Positions 10,931-20,022 of a stretch of DNA of 64,000 bases are shown here, in pieces. How positions within the stretch are numbered: the first letter of the stretch is position 1; every line of letters starts with the position of its first letter. Below the pieces are notes generated by a model. That model did not search any database. It worked only from the letters and a program-made list of their open reading frames with translations, and had not been told where the DNA came from. This DNA is from Collinsella sp. AF33-16 (GTDB lineage Bacteria; Actinomycetota; Coriobacteriia; Coriobacteriales; Coriobacteriaceae). The stretch spans positions 16,995 to 80,994 of the forward strand of contig NZ_QRQC01000012.1 in NCBI RefSeq assembly GCF_003475325.1, read 5' to 3'. Made by a program: the position numbers and the translations under genes.

Positions 10931-11068
10931 CTTGCGCCCGGGAGGGCCGCATATGAAGTTTCCTGCTCTACAGTCCTGCGCAAGATGGAAAGCACATTAA
11001 GTGCTTTCCTTTGCGTGCGGAACTCGCGATAAACTTCATATGCGGCCCTCCCGGGCGCAAGCAAAAGG
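10924..11068 (+). repeat. Palindromic element A (family 1, forward)
   Basis: A 38-bp arm at 10924-10961 is the exact reverse complement of 11031-11068. Inside are a left core, 10955-10979 (with 'CTCTACAGTCCTGC'), and a right core, 11015-11037 (with 'GTGCGGAACTCGCGATAA'). Between them is an inner hairpin, 'GGAAAGCAC'-ATTAA-'GTGCTTTCC' (10987-11009). The left core has a short direct repeat, TCCTGC twice. Element B carries the same cores in the opposite orientation with different arms. See findings. Confidence 0.9.
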
Positions 11069-11194
11069 ACTGGTTAGTGCCGCTCGCTATTTAGTTAGAC
11101 AGTCTATTCAGTAGTCAGATTTCAGATCTGTAGATAGCCGCAGCAGCATCTTCCCAGATAAAACCGACCAAAATAAACCTGTCCCTTTTTGGCA

Positions 11195-11327
11195 GGTTTC
11201 CCGTGGGGCGGGCACTGATGAAGTTTATCGCGAGTTCCGCACGAACAGGAGGCCACTTAATGTGGCCTCCGTCGTGAGCAGGACTGTAGAGCAGGAAACT
11301 TCATCAGTGCCCGCCCCACGGGAAACC
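11195..11327 (-). repeat. Palindromic element B (family 1, reverse)
   Basis: A 32-bp arm at 11195-11226 is the exact reverse complement of 11296-11327. Cores 11220-11242 and 11278-11302 are identical to those of element A when read on the minus strand. The inner hairpin is 'GGAGGCCAC'-TTAAT-'GTGGCCTCC' (11248-11270). Compared with A, the outer arms outside the shared 'GAAGTTT' are unrelated and the inner stem has changed on both sides with pairing kept. Confidence 0.9.
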
Positions 11328-11515
11328 GGCGGGATAGACCGGTTTGGATGGGGCTTTGATGCATGGGTGGTCTGTTGGTGGGCAAATGGGTATCATACTG
11401 TGGTTATTGCATCGACTCTGCGATGCATGTTTGTATGTTCCCGGCGGTCGGTTTGCCAGAAGCGCCCCGTCGGTTGTTCCAGACCCGTTTCGAAGAAAGG
11501 AAACCACACTAACCT

Positions 11516-13186
11516 ATGGTAGCTAAAAAATCATCTCCCTTGAAGATCATCCCGCTTGGCGGCCTTGACGGCATCGGCAAGAACATGACGGTCTTCGAGT
11601 GCGGCGACGACATGGTGCTCGTCGACGCTGGCCTCATGTTCCCGGATGACTCCCAGCCCGGTATCGACCTGGTGCTTCCCGACTACACCTATGTTCTTGA
11701 GAACGAGGAGAAGCTCCGCGGCATCATCGTCACCCACGGCCACGAGGACCACACCGGTTCGCTTCCGTATCTGCTGCAGGACCTCAACAATAAGGTGCCC
11801 ATCTTCTCGAGCAAGCTGACGCTCGGCTTTATCGAGGGCAAGCTCTCCGAGTTCCGCATCCGCGCACCCAAGTTCCGTGAGGTCAAGGGCGGCAGCCATG
11901 TCAACCTCGGCGGCATCTCGCTCGACTTCTTCTCGATGACGCACTCCATCCCCGGCGCTCTGGGCGTGTTCATTCGCACCAACCAGGGCACCGTTATGCA
12001 CACCGGCGACTTTAAGCTCGACCAGACGCCCATCGACGGCGTCACGCCCGACTATGCCGCTATCAGCCGTTTTGCCAAGCAGGGCATCGACCTGCTGCTT
12101 TCCGACTCCACCAATGCCACGGTTCCCGGCTTTACCAAGTCCGAGGCCGAGGTTGGTCCCAACCTGTTGCACGCCATCAAGAACGCCCCGGGTCGCGTGT
12201 TCGTCGCGTCGTTCTCGAGCCACATCCATCGTCTGCAGCAGATCTGCGATGCCGCCCGCAAGTGCGGCCGTAAGGTCGTTGTGACCGGTCGCTCCATGCT
12301 CACGAACACCCGCGTGGCGCGTGAGCTGGGCTACCTCAACATCGATGACGCCGATATCATCGATGCCTTCGATATCGATAACCTGCCCGACGATAAGATT
12401 GTCGTCATGTGCACCGGTTCGCAGGGCGAGCCGCTGTCGGCCCTGTCCCGCATGGCCAACGGCGAGCACAAGACGCTCTCCATCCACGAGGGCGATACCG
12501 TCATCCTCTCGGCAACGCCGGTCCCCGGTAACGAGAAGGCCGTTCAGCAGGTCGTCAACAGCCTGGCCAAGCTCGGCTGCGACGTGTGGGATAAGAACCG
12601 CGCTCTCGTTCACGTCTCCGGTCACGGTAGCCAGGAGGAGCTCAAGCTCCTGATGGCCATGGCCAAGCCCACGTACTTTATGCCGGTTCACGGTGAAGCC
12701 GTGCATCTGCGCGCCCATGCCCAGCTGGCCCGCAAGATGGGTCTCAAGGACGATCATATCTTTATCCTCGACAACGGCGACACGCTCGAGATGCGTGGCG
12801 GTATCGTTAAGCGCGGTACGCCCGTCGAGTCCGGCGTCGTCTACGTCGACGGCCTGCGTATCGGCGATACCGACCCCATCGTCTTGCGCGATCGTCAGAA
12901 GCTCGCCAACGACGGTATGGTTACCGCTGTTGCCATCGTCTCGCTTAAGCACAAGAAGATCGAGGCCATCGAGTTCTCGGGCCGTGGTGTCTCGTTTGCC
13001 ATCGACGACCAGTTCTCCGAGGATGCCTCCGCATCCATTATGAAGACGATCGAGAAGGGCAAGTTCGGCTTTACGAGCAGCGGTTCCGATGCCATTCGCA
13101 AGGCCGTACGCGATTCGCTCTCTAACTTTATCTGGAGCCGTACGCGCACCCGCCCGATGATCATCCCGGTCGTCATGGAGGTTTAG
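11516..13186 (+). CDS. Ribonuclease J
   Basis: 556 residues, normal length. Metallo-beta-lactamase/beta-CASP nuclease with endo- and 5'-3' exoribonuclease activity in mRNA decay and rRNA processing. Metal motif 'THGHEDHTG' near residue 74, further ligands in 'HTGDFKLD' and the C-terminal 'HVSGHG'. N-terminus 'KIIPLGGLDGIGKNMT' matches RNase J1. ATG at 11516; 'GAAAGGA' lies about 14 nt upstream, rather far, so translation may use the leader structure. ftsK follows with its TTG start 2 nt after the stop. With pnp and rny, three main RNA-decay enzymes are encoded within 16 kb. Confidence 0.93.
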   Translation: MVAKKSSPLKIIPLGGLDGIGKNMTVFECGDDMVLVDAGLMFPDDSQPGIDLVLPDYTYVLENEEKLRGIIVTHGHEDHTGSLPYLLQDLNNKVPIFSSKLTLGFIEGKLSEFRIRAPKFREVKGGSHVNLGGISLDFFSMTHSIPGALGVFIRTNQGTVMHTGDFKLDQTPIDGVTPDYAAISRFAKQGIDLLLSDSTNATVPGFTKSEAEVGPNLLHAIKNAPGRVFVASFSSHIHRLQQICDAARKCGRKVVVTGRSMLTNTRVARELGYLNIDDADIIDAFDIDNLPDDKIVVMCTGSQGEPLSALSRMANGEHKTLSIHEGDTVILSATPVPGNEKAVQQVVNSLAKLGCDVWDKNRALVHVSGHGSQEELKLLMAMAKPTYFMPVHGEAVHLRAHAQLARKMGLKDDHIFILDNGDTLEMRGGIVKRGTPVESGVVYVDGLRIGDTDPIVLRDRQKLANDGMVTAVAIVSLKHKKIEAIEFSGRGVSFAIDDQFSEDASASIMKTIEKGKFGFTSSGSDAIRKAVRDSLSNFIWSRTRTRPMIIPVVMEV

Positions 13187-13187
13187 T

Positions 13188-15968
13188 TTGGCGCGCGGAT
13201 CTGCACAAAACGCCAAAGGCAATAAGGCCAATAACCAACCGGCATCTGCTAAGGGTGCCGGTTCCCATCTGCGTGCCAATAAGGGCCACGAGTCCGAGTT
13301 TGATGAGTTCGAGCCCCTGGTCGAGCCCTCAGCCAATCGCGATATCGCCGGCGTGGTCATTGCCGTTTTGGCGATTGCGTCCTTTATTGCCGTGATTTCT
13401 CCGGCAACAGCGCCCGTTACGGCTGCCGTTGCCGGGTTCTACCACCTGGGCTTTGGTCTGGGCGCCTACGTGTTGCCGATCGTCATTTTGCTGTTTGCCG
13501 CCACGCTCTTTTTGGGCGAGGACTCGCCGCTCAACGTGCGCTCTGTTGCGGGCGGCGCCGTGGTCTTTGTCGCCGTCGTCTCCATTCTTTCGCTGATGGT
13601 GCCGGGTACGAGCGACTCGTGCGACCTTATGTTCACGCCGCAAAATCTGTCCGCTTCGGGTGGCTACATCGGTGCGTTTATTGCGAGTGCGCTGCAGAAT
13701 GCCCTGGGTAAGCCTATCGCGATGGTAGTCCTGCTGGGCCTTGTCGTCGTGGGCTTGGTCATTATCGGCTTTTCGGTGGGCGGTGTTTTGCGTTCCGCGC
13801 GCGATCGCGCTGCCGATTTTGCCGAGCGTCGCCGCGCCGATGTTAATGCGAGCCCGTGGGGCGATGAAGAGGCCCTGTCGGTTCCCGGCGTCGCTCGTCC
13901 GCACCTGAGCATTTTGCGCCAGAAGGGGACTGACGCCGCGGTGACCACGGTCATGGGTGGCGATGTCGACCCGGTTTTGGATGACGACGAGGACGATGAC
14001 CCGTTTGTCGACGTATCCGAGTCGGTTGAAGCCGAGCGGGCCAAGACCACGCTGCTGCCGCGCCGTCATGCCAAGAAGGGCAAGACGGTTCCCAAGCTCA
14101 ATACGAGTGAGCCCGACCCGTCTTGGTCCGATAGCGAGATTGAGCTCACCGAGGGCGATGACGAGGACGACGAGGCTCCGATTGAGACCGCAAAGACAAC
14201 TTTGCTGCCGCGTCGCCATGCAAAGCGCGGCCAGGTCACCGGACAGCTTTCGATGGAGGACGATCCGGACAAGGTTGACGAGTCCGAGCCGCCGTTTTCC
14301 GTGAATCCCGTCTCGGCCGCCCCCCAGATCCCCGACTTCCTGAAGCACCCCAAGGTCGCTGACGCCTCAACCTCTACGGCCTCTGCCGCTCCTGCTGCGG
14401 CTGACAATGGGGGAGCGAGCGACACCGCAACTGACGCCGAGGGCGAAGAAGAGGACGGCCTCAAGCTTCCGCCGCTCGAAATCCTGCATGCCAACCCGCA
14501 GTCGGCTTCCGCTGCGTCTTCGGACAAGGAGCTGGAGCAGACCGCTGAGTCACTGCAATCCACCTTGCTTGAGTTTGGCCGCAGTGCCCGCGTGGTCGGC
14601 TGGATCGCCGGCCCCACGGTGACGACCTTTAAGCTGCAGCCCGGTGAGGGCGAGCGTGTGAGCAAAATCTCGAGCCTCGAGGACGATATCGCGCTTTCGC
14701 TCGCTGCCCAGTCGGTGCGTATCTTTGCCCCGATCCCCGGCACCTCGCTCGTGGGCATCGAGATTCCCAACCGCAAGCGCCAGAACGTCAATCTGGGCGA
14801 CGTGCTGCCCTATGTGAAGGGCGGTCCGCTCGAGCTCGCCATCGGCCGCGACGCCGAGGGCACGCCGGTTGTCGCCGACCTCGCCAAGATGCCTCACCTG
14901 TTGATTGCCGGTACGACCGGTTCTGGTAAGTCGGTGATGATCAATTCCATCATCACGACATTGCTCATGCGCGCCCTTCCCGAGGACGTTCGCCTGATCA
15001 TGGTCGACCCCAAGCGCGTCGAGCTTGCGGGCTATAACGGTCTGCCGCATCTCTATGTGCCCGTGGTGACCGAGCCCAAGCAGGCCGCGAGCGCTCTGCA
15101 ATGGGCTGTGTCCGAGATGGAGCGTCGCCTGAAGGTCTTCGAGCGTCTCAACGTGCGTAAGATCTCGACCTACAACGAAAAGCAGGCTGCTGGCGAGTTT
15201 GAGCATTACGACAATCCGCCGCAAAAGATGCCCTACCTTGTCATTATCATTGACGAGCTCTCTGACCTGATGATGGTCGCCGGTAAGGATGTCGAGGCCT
15301 CGATCGTGCGTATTGCACAGCTGGGCCGTGCCGCCGGTATTCATCTTATCGTTGCCACGCAGCGCCCCAGCTCCAACGTGGTGACGGGCCTCATCAAGGC
15401 CAACATCACCAACCGCATCGCCTTTAACGTCGCCACGGGCATCGACTCGCGCGTCATCATCGACCAGATGGGCGCCGAGAAGCTCACCGGTTTGGGCGAC
15501 ATGTTGTTCTCCAAGGTCGACTGGGGCAAGCCCCGCCGTATCCAGGGCTGCTTTGTCTCGGATGATGAGATCAACGAGATTGTCGAGTTCGTCAAGTCGC
15601 AGAGTGAGCCAGACTACCACGAGGAGATCCTGTCTGCCGTGGCGCCCGCTTCCATGTCCATGGCGGGTGGCGGCGGCATTGTCCGCACCGGAGTAGCCGA
15701 GCCGCAAGACGATGATCCGCTCATTTGGGAAGCCGCCCATATTGTGGTGGAATCGCAGCTTGGCTCCACATCTGGCCTGCAACGTCGTCTGAAGGTTGGC
15801 TATGCGCGTGCCGGGCGTATTATGGACATGCTGGAAGAAAAGGGTGTCGTCGGCCCGCCCGACGGTTCCAAGCCGCGCGAGGTCCTGTTGGACGAGGAGG
15901 GGCTTGCCGCGCTGGAATCTGTCGACGCCGAGATGGCACGTGAAGATCGTGAGTTTGGAGGATTCTGA
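13188..15968 (+). CDS. ftsK: DNA translocase FtsK/SpoIIIE
   Basis: 926 residues. Septal DNA pump that clears chromosome ends during division. The N-terminus has four or five membrane helices (about 48-205). A long acidic linker (about 215-440) follows, then the RecA-like motor with Walker A 'GTTGSGKS' near residue 574 and Walker B 'LVIIIDELSDLMM'. A C-terminal winged-helix gamma domain reads KOPS-type DNA. The linker contains 'AKTTLLPRRHAK' twice (near residues 285 and 335) with different codons. TTG start with 'GGAGG' upstream. The stop overlaps the next start (TGATG). Confidence 0.95.
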   Translation: MARGSAQNAKGNKANNQPASAKGAGSHLRANKGHESEFDEFEPLVEPSANRDIAGVVIAVLAIASFIAVISPATAPVTAAVAGFYHLGFGLGAYVLPIVILLFAATLFLGEDSPLNVRSVAGGAVVFVAVVSILSLMVPGTSDSCDLMFTPQNLSASGGYIGAFIASALQNALGKPIAMVVLLGLVVVGLVIIGFSVGGVLRSARDRAADFAERRRADVNASPWGDEEALSVPGVARPHLSILRQKGTDAAVTTVMGGDVDPVLDDDEDDDPFVDVSESVEAERAKTTLLPRRHAKKGKTVPKLNTSEPDPSWSDSEIELTEGDDEDDEAPIETAKTTLLPRRHAKRGQVTGQLSMEDDPDKVDESEPPFSVNPVSAAPQIPDFLKHPKVADASTSTASAAPAAADNGGASDTATDAEGEEEDGLKLPPLEILHANPQSASAASSDKELEQTAESLQSTLLEFGRSARVVGWIAGPTVTTFKLQPGEGERVSKISSLEDDIALSLAAQSVRIFAPIPGTSLVGIEIPNRKRQNVNLGDVLPYVKGGPLELAIGRDAEGTPVVADLAKMPHLLIAGTTGSGKSVMINSIITTLLMRALPEDVRLIMVDPKRVELAGYNGLPHLYVPVVTEPKQAASALQWAVSEMERRLKVFERLNVRKISTYNEKQAAGEFEHYDNPPQKMPYLVIIIDELSDLMMVAGKDVEASIVRIAQLGRAAGIHLIVATQRPSSNVVTGLIKANITNRIAFNVATGIDSRVIIDQMGAEKLTGLGDMLFSKVDWGKPRRIQGCFVSDDEINEIVEFVKSQSEPDYHEEILSAVAPASMSMAGGGGIVRTGVAEPQDDDPLIWEAAHIVVESQLGSTSGLQRRLKVGYARAGRIMDMLEEKGVVGPPDGSKPREVLLDEEGLAALESVDAEMAREDREFGGF

Positions 15969-17461
15969 TGGCTGCACGCTTTGGTGACATGCTGCTCGAG
16001 CAGCGTCGCCGAATGGGCCTTTCCATTCAGCAGGTCGCCAACACCATCAAAATCAGGCCGCAGATCATCGAGTTTTTCGAGACCGGTAACTTTGCTTCGA
16101 TGCCGCCGCGCGGCTATGCGCAGGGCATGATTTCGAGCTATGCTCGCTTTTTGGGCCTCAATCCACGCGAGGTCGTCAATGCCTACTTTGACGAGCTGAT
16201 GGCATACGAGCGCGAGACGTCGCAGCGGGGCGGTCGTTTTCAGGACGCCGCCGGCTATGTCAATTCGCGTTCCTCTGTCGATAACGGGCGCTTCCTGATG
16301 GTTCAGGGCGGTCGTTCGACCCGCTATGGACAGCGTCCTCAGCAGGCCGGTTATATTACCGAGACGGGTTCGGGCGAGGAGATTCGCTCGCAGCGTGACC
16401 GGTTCCGCAGTACGCCGATGCCCGAGGACCGTGCGCTTCCCGCTGCCCGCGGCGTGGCGCGTGACCCTCGTGCCGGCTACGGCGACGGCGGCTATTCTGA
16501 TCGCGGTCACCGTGGTATCTCCACCGGACGCTCTCGCAGTGGCTATGCGGACGCCGATACCACGCAGGTGACGCCGCGTCTTCGCTCTCAACCACAGCCG
16601 TATGGCCAGCGCTCTTCGGCTCCGCGTGCGGGCCAGCGTGGCTATCAAGGCCGCGGTGAACTTGCGCCCCGCTCGGGTCAGTGCAGCCTTCAGGGCCAGG
16701 GTGGCTATCGCGGCCGTTCCGACAGCAATCGTGGTCGTATGCCTCAGGGAGGCGGCCGCAGCAGTTCCAGTCGTGGACGCGGCGGTTCCCGTACTCCTCA
16801 AAACAACGGTCTCGATCCGCGTATCGTCTACGCCGGCATCGGTGCCGTGGCGTTGCTGCTGATCGTGCTCATCGTGGTACTTCTGCGCGGCTGCGCATCT
16901 TCGACGCCCGAGACCACGCCCGAGACGCCCGCTGTTACCAAGACGACGACCAAGAAGTCTTCTAAGAAGACCGAAACGGTCGACGAGGACGAAGACACCG
17001 ATGAGCCGACTGACGAGTCGACTGATTCGGACGCCGCCAAGACGACGGCCAAGAAGGAAGAGAACGAGGTCACAAAGGTTAAGGTCTCCGTTGCCAAGGG
17101 AAAGACCGCGTGGATTGAGGTCAAGGTCGACGGAAAGTCGGTCTATGGCGCCCAGGCGACTGGCCCCTTTGAGCAGGAGTACACGCCCGAGTCCTCGATC
17201 GAGATCACCACGTCCAAGCCTTCCGATGTCACCGTTACCAAGAACGGCGAAAAGGTCCGTTACGATACCAAGACCTCGGGCGTGGCGCGTGTGACGATCA
17301 CCGTTCCCAAGAAGGAGACGACTGATTCCGAGAATGGTGAAAGTTCTGATGGTGCCGACACCACCGACGGCACCGATGCCCAGTCCACGGATGGCGCCGA
17401 TACCGCAACTGACGGCCAGACGCCCACCGATTCTACCGACTATTCGTACGATAGCTATTAA
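15968..17461 (+). CDS. RodZ-like helix-turn-helix membrane protein
   Basis: 497 residues. The N-terminal HTH domain (about 1-80, 'LSIQQVANTIKIRPQIIEFF') is of the RodZ/YmfM type, which binds MreB in rod-shaped cells. A 200-residue low-complexity segment rich in Arg, Gly, Gln and Tyr follows (about 85-280). Next is one membrane helix (about 288-309) and an external domain with a Thr/Ser/Asp/Glu-rich region and a beta-rich part resembling DUF4115. The tail is Thr/Asp-rich. Overlaps ftsK by 1 bp. In Bacillus, rodZ sits between spoIIIE and pgsA as here. Whether this organism has MreB cannot be seen. Confidence 0.75.
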   Translation: MAARFGDMLLEQRRRMGLSIQQVANTIKIRPQIIEFFETGNFASMPPRGYAQGMISSYARFLGLNPREVVNAYFDELMAYERETSQRGGRFQDAAGYVNSRSSVDNGRFLMVQGGRSTRYGQRPQQAGYITETGSGEEIRSQRDRFRSTPMPEDRALPAARGVARDPRAGYGDGGYSDRGHRGISTGRSRSGYADADTTQVTPRLRSQPQPYGQRSSAPRAGQRGYQGRGELAPRSGQCSLQGQGGYRGRSDSNRGRMPQGGGRSSSSRGRGGSRTPQNNGLDPRIVYAGIGAVALLLIVLIVVLLRGCASSTPETTPETPAVTKTTTKKSSKKTETVDEDEDTDEPTDESTDSDAAKTTAKKEENEVTKVKVSVAKGKTAWIEVKVDGKSVYGAQATGPFEQEYTPESSIEITTSKPSDVTVTKNGEKVRYDTKTSGVARVTITVPKKETTDSENGESSDGADTTDGTDAQSTDGADTATDGQTPTDSTDYSYDSY

Positions 17462-17487
17462 GCCGCTCGTACGCGAAAGGAAACATC

Positions 17488-17985
17488 ATGGCTAAAGATT
17501 CCAGCTTCGACGTCGTGTCCGAGGTCAACATGCAAGAGGTCGACAACGCCTTCCAGCAAACCACGCGCGAGATTTCCCAGCGCTATGACCTGAAGGATTC
17601 CGGCGCCACGATCGAGCTTTCGAAGGGCGACAAGCTCTTTACGATCAACGCCCCGGCCGACTTTGTCTCCAAGCAGATTATCGACGTGCTGAGCTCCAAG
17701 CTCATCAAGCGCGGCATTGACCTCAAGGCTGTCTCGTGGGATGCTCCGCAGGCGGCATCGGGCGGCACCGTGCGCGTGCTCGGCCATATCGTCGAGGGCA
17801 TCGACCAGGCGACCGCCAAGAAGATCAACAAGGACATCAAGGATCAAAAGCTCAAGGTCAAGGTGACCATCGAGGCCGACAAGCTTCGTGTTTCCTCCGC
17901 TTCGAAGGACGCGTTGCAGACCGTGATCCAGTTCCTGCGCGACCAGGACTACGGCCAGCCGCTGCAGTTCACCAACTACCGCTAA
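17488..17985 (+). CDS. YajQ-family nucleotide-binding protein
   Basis: 165 residues, full length for the YajQ (UPF0234) family. The start 'SSFDVVSEVNMQEVDNAF' and the ending 'QFTNYR' are diagnostic. Two ferredoxin-like domains. Members bind nucleotides, and some Gram-negative homologues bind cyclic di-GMP; the role in this group is unknown. ATG with 'AAAGGAAAC' upstream. Sits between the RodZ-like gene and rimO. Confidence 0.92.
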   Translation: MAKDSSFDVVSEVNMQEVDNAFQQTTREISQRYDLKDSGATIELSKGDKLFTINAPADFVSKQIIDVLSSKLIKRGIDLKAVSWDAPQAASGGTVRVLGHIVEGIDQATAKKINKDIKDQKLKVKVTIEADKLRVSSASKDALQTVIQFLRDQDYGQPLQFTNYR

Positions 17986-18012
17986 TATCATTCGAAAGGA
18001 CTGCTCTCCAAC

Positions 18013-19362
18013 ATGGATACACCGTTGGGCTCCGTGCTCTACATCACCCTCGGGTGCGCTAAGAACGAGGTTGACACCGACCGCATGCGTTCTCTTTTGA
18101 CCGCCGCGGGCTACGAGGAGGCATTCGACCCACAGGATGCCGATATCGCCATCGTCAATACATGCTCGTTCCTCGCCTCCGCAACGTCCGAGAGCATCGA
18201 GACCACGCTCGAGCTCGCCAACGAGGTTCAGGACGGCGTTCGTTCTTGTCCCATCGTCATGTGCGGCTGTGTGCCGTCGCGCTATGGCGACGACCTGCCT
18301 GACGAGCTGCCCGAGGTCGCTGCCTTTGTGAAGGCCGACGAGGAGGACGGCATCGTGGCGGTCATCGATGGCGTGCTGGGTGTCGAGCGTGAGATCGCTG
18401 CCTATATTCCGCAAGTCAAGCGCACTGTCGAGGGCGCCGTTGCTTACGTCAAGATTTCCGATGGCTGCAACCGCTTCTGCAGCTTCTGCATGATCCCGTA
18501 TATCCGCGGTCGTTATCACTCGCGCAATGCCGAGAGCATTATCTCCGAGGTACGCGACCTGGTTGCCGGCGGTGTGCGCGAGATCGTGCTGATCGGCCAG
18601 GACACGGGTATTTGGGGCACCGACTTTGCCGACGAAGACGTCACCGATGGCTCGCCGCGCAATCTGGCGCAGCTGCTGCATGCCGTCGCCGAGGCCGTGC
18701 GCCCGCACAACGTCTGGGTCCGCGTGCTCTATCTGCAGCCCGAGGGCATGACCGACGAGCTTATCGATACGATTCGCGATACGCCCGAGGTGCTGCCTTA
18801 TATCGATATCCCCGTGCAGCACTGCGACGCGCGCATCCTCAAGGCTATGCGCCGTTCTGGTTCGCGCCAGGAGCTCGAGGACCTGTTCCGCGATCTGCGT
18901 GAGCGTATCCCCGGCATCGTGATCCGTTCCACGGCCATGGTCGGCTTCCCGACCGAGACCGACGACGAGTTCCGCGACCTTATCGACTTTATGGACACCG
19001 TCGGCTTTGACTACACGAGCGTCTTTGCCTACTCGCAGGAGGAGGGCAGCCTGGCCGCTAAGATGGAGGGTCAGGTCGATGAGGAGGTCAAGCTCGAGCG
19101 CGCCCAGGAGGCCATGGACCTGGCCGAGTCGCTCGGTTTTGCCGCCACCGCCGCACATGTGGGCGAGCGCGCCCAGGTGATCGTCGACGGCATCGAGGAG
19201 ACCGAGGACGGCGCCGAGCTGATCGGCCATGCTTGGTTCCAAGCGCCCGATTCCGATGGCGCGGTGCACTTGGACGCCAGCGAGGCGTCCGTGGGCGATA
19301 TTCTGACGGTCGAGTTTACCGATAGCTTCTGCTATGAGCTTATCGGTCATGTTGTGGAGTAG
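18013..19362 (+). CDS. rimO: Ribosomal protein S12 methylthiotransferase RimO
   Basis: 449 residues. Radical SAM enzyme that adds a methylthio group to the conserved Asp of ribosomal protein S12. UPF0004 domain with cysteines in 'TLGCAKNEVD', 'NTCSF' and 'MCGC'; radical SAM cluster 'CNRFCSFC' near residue 152; C-terminal TRAM domain. 'LGCAKNEVD' marks RimO rather than MiaB or MtaB. It is followed after 9 bp by pgsA, and the tight spacing suggests co-transcription. Confidence 0.93.
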   Translation: MDTPLGSVLYITLGCAKNEVDTDRMRSLLTAAGYEEAFDPQDADIAIVNTCSFLASATSESIETTLELANEVQDGVRSCPIVMCGCVPSRYGDDLPDELPEVAAFVKADEEDGIVAVIDGVLGVEREIAAYIPQVKRTVEGAVAYVKISDGCNRFCSFCMIPYIRGRYHSRNAESIISEVRDLVAGGVREIVLIGQDTGIWGTDFADEDVTDGSPRNLAQLLHAVAEAVRPHNVWVRVLYLQPEGMTDELIDTIRDTPEVLPYIDIPVQHCDARILKAMRRSGSRQELEDLFRDLRERIPGIVIRSTAMVGFPTETDDEFRDLIDFMDTVGFDYTSVFAYSQEEGSLAAKMEGQVDEEVKLERAQEAMDLAESLGFAATAAHVGERAQVIVDGIEETEDGAELIGHAWFQAPDSDGAVHLDASEASVGDILTVEFTDSFCYELIGHVVE

Positions 19363-19371
19363 GAGAGCATC

Positions 19372-20010
19372 GTGGCAAACGAGAGCAATAAGGAACTGAC
19401 GAGTGTTTGGACGCCCGCCAACATCGTGACGTGTGTGCGCATCGTCTTTATCCCGGTGTTCATGATCGTGTCGGCGCTTTCTCACACGAGTGTTGCCGGT
19501 ACAGATTGGAGCACCTTCGACGGCCCGCTCGCCGCTGCAGCCTTCATTCTGTATGTTATCCTGTCGTGCACCGATAAGGTCGACGGTTATCTGGCGCGTT
19601 CGCGCAATGAGATTACCGACTTCGGTAAATTCTTGGACCCCATTGCCGACAAGCTGCTCGTGTTCTCGGCCTTGCTGCTGTTCTTGGACTTTGGCGCCGT
19701 GTCGGTTTGGTCCGTGTTCATCATCTTGTTCCGCGAGCTGTTGGTAAGTGCCCTGCGCATGGTTGCGAGTGCCGCCGGCGTGGTCGTTGCCGCCGATAAG
19801 CTTGGCAAGTACAAGACGGCGACCACGATGGTCTCCATCTGCGGTTACCTGTGCGTCTTTGCGATGGCCGGCTTGCACCTTGGCCCGCTGATGCTGACGC
19901 TCGGCATCTACTCGGTGTCGCGCTTCCTGTACGCCGTTGCCGTTGTCCTGACCGTTATCTCGGGCGCCCAGTACTTCTGGAACTGCCGCAAGATCGTCTT
20001 TTCGGTCTAG
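19372..20010 (+). CDS. pgsA: CDP-diacylglycerol-glycerol-3-phosphate 3-phosphatidyltransferase
   Basis: 212 residues. Membrane enzyme making phosphatidylglycerol phosphate, first committed step to phosphatidylglycerol and cardiolipin. The CDP-alcohol phosphotransferase signature DGX2ARX8GX3DX3D is complete at 'DGYLARSRNEITDFGKFLD' onward. About six hydrophobic helices. The start 'TPANIVTCVRIVFIPVF' is typical of PgsA. GTG start with 'AGGAGA' upstream. A second CDP-alcohol transferase lies at 40203-40907 on the other strand. Confidence 0.92.
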   Translation: MANESNKELTSVWTPANIVTCVRIVFIPVFMIVSALSHTSVAGTDWSTFDGPLAAAAFILYVILSCTDKVDGYLARSRNEITDFGKFLDPIADKLLVFSALLLFLDFGAVSVWSVFIILFRELLVSALRMVASAAGVVVAADKLGKYKTATTMVSICGYLCVFAMAGLHLGPLMLTLGIYSVSRFLYAVAVVLTVISGAQYFWNCRKIVFSV

Positions 20011-20022
20011 GTTCTGGTGGGT

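Larger units (their letters stand above)
10876..11515. other. 640-bp gene-free region between pnp and RNase J
   Basis: Contains the pnp terminator, palindromic elements A (10924-11068) and B (11195-11327), a 126-bp spacer between them (11069-11194) and a leader before the RNase J gene. The spacer ends in a small hairpin, 'AAACCTG' (11175-11181) with 'CAGGTTT' (11193-11199). Downstream of B, 'TGCATCG' (11408-11414) and 'CGATGCA' (11421-11427) form an inverted repeat with a 6-nt gap. No frame here has a convincing start with coding character. Confidence 0.8.

Noticed and set aside
11262..11522. Small frame starting inside palindromic element B and running into the RNase J gene
   Set aside because: It crosses a perfect inverted repeat and the leader, has no ribosome site and no protein-like composition.
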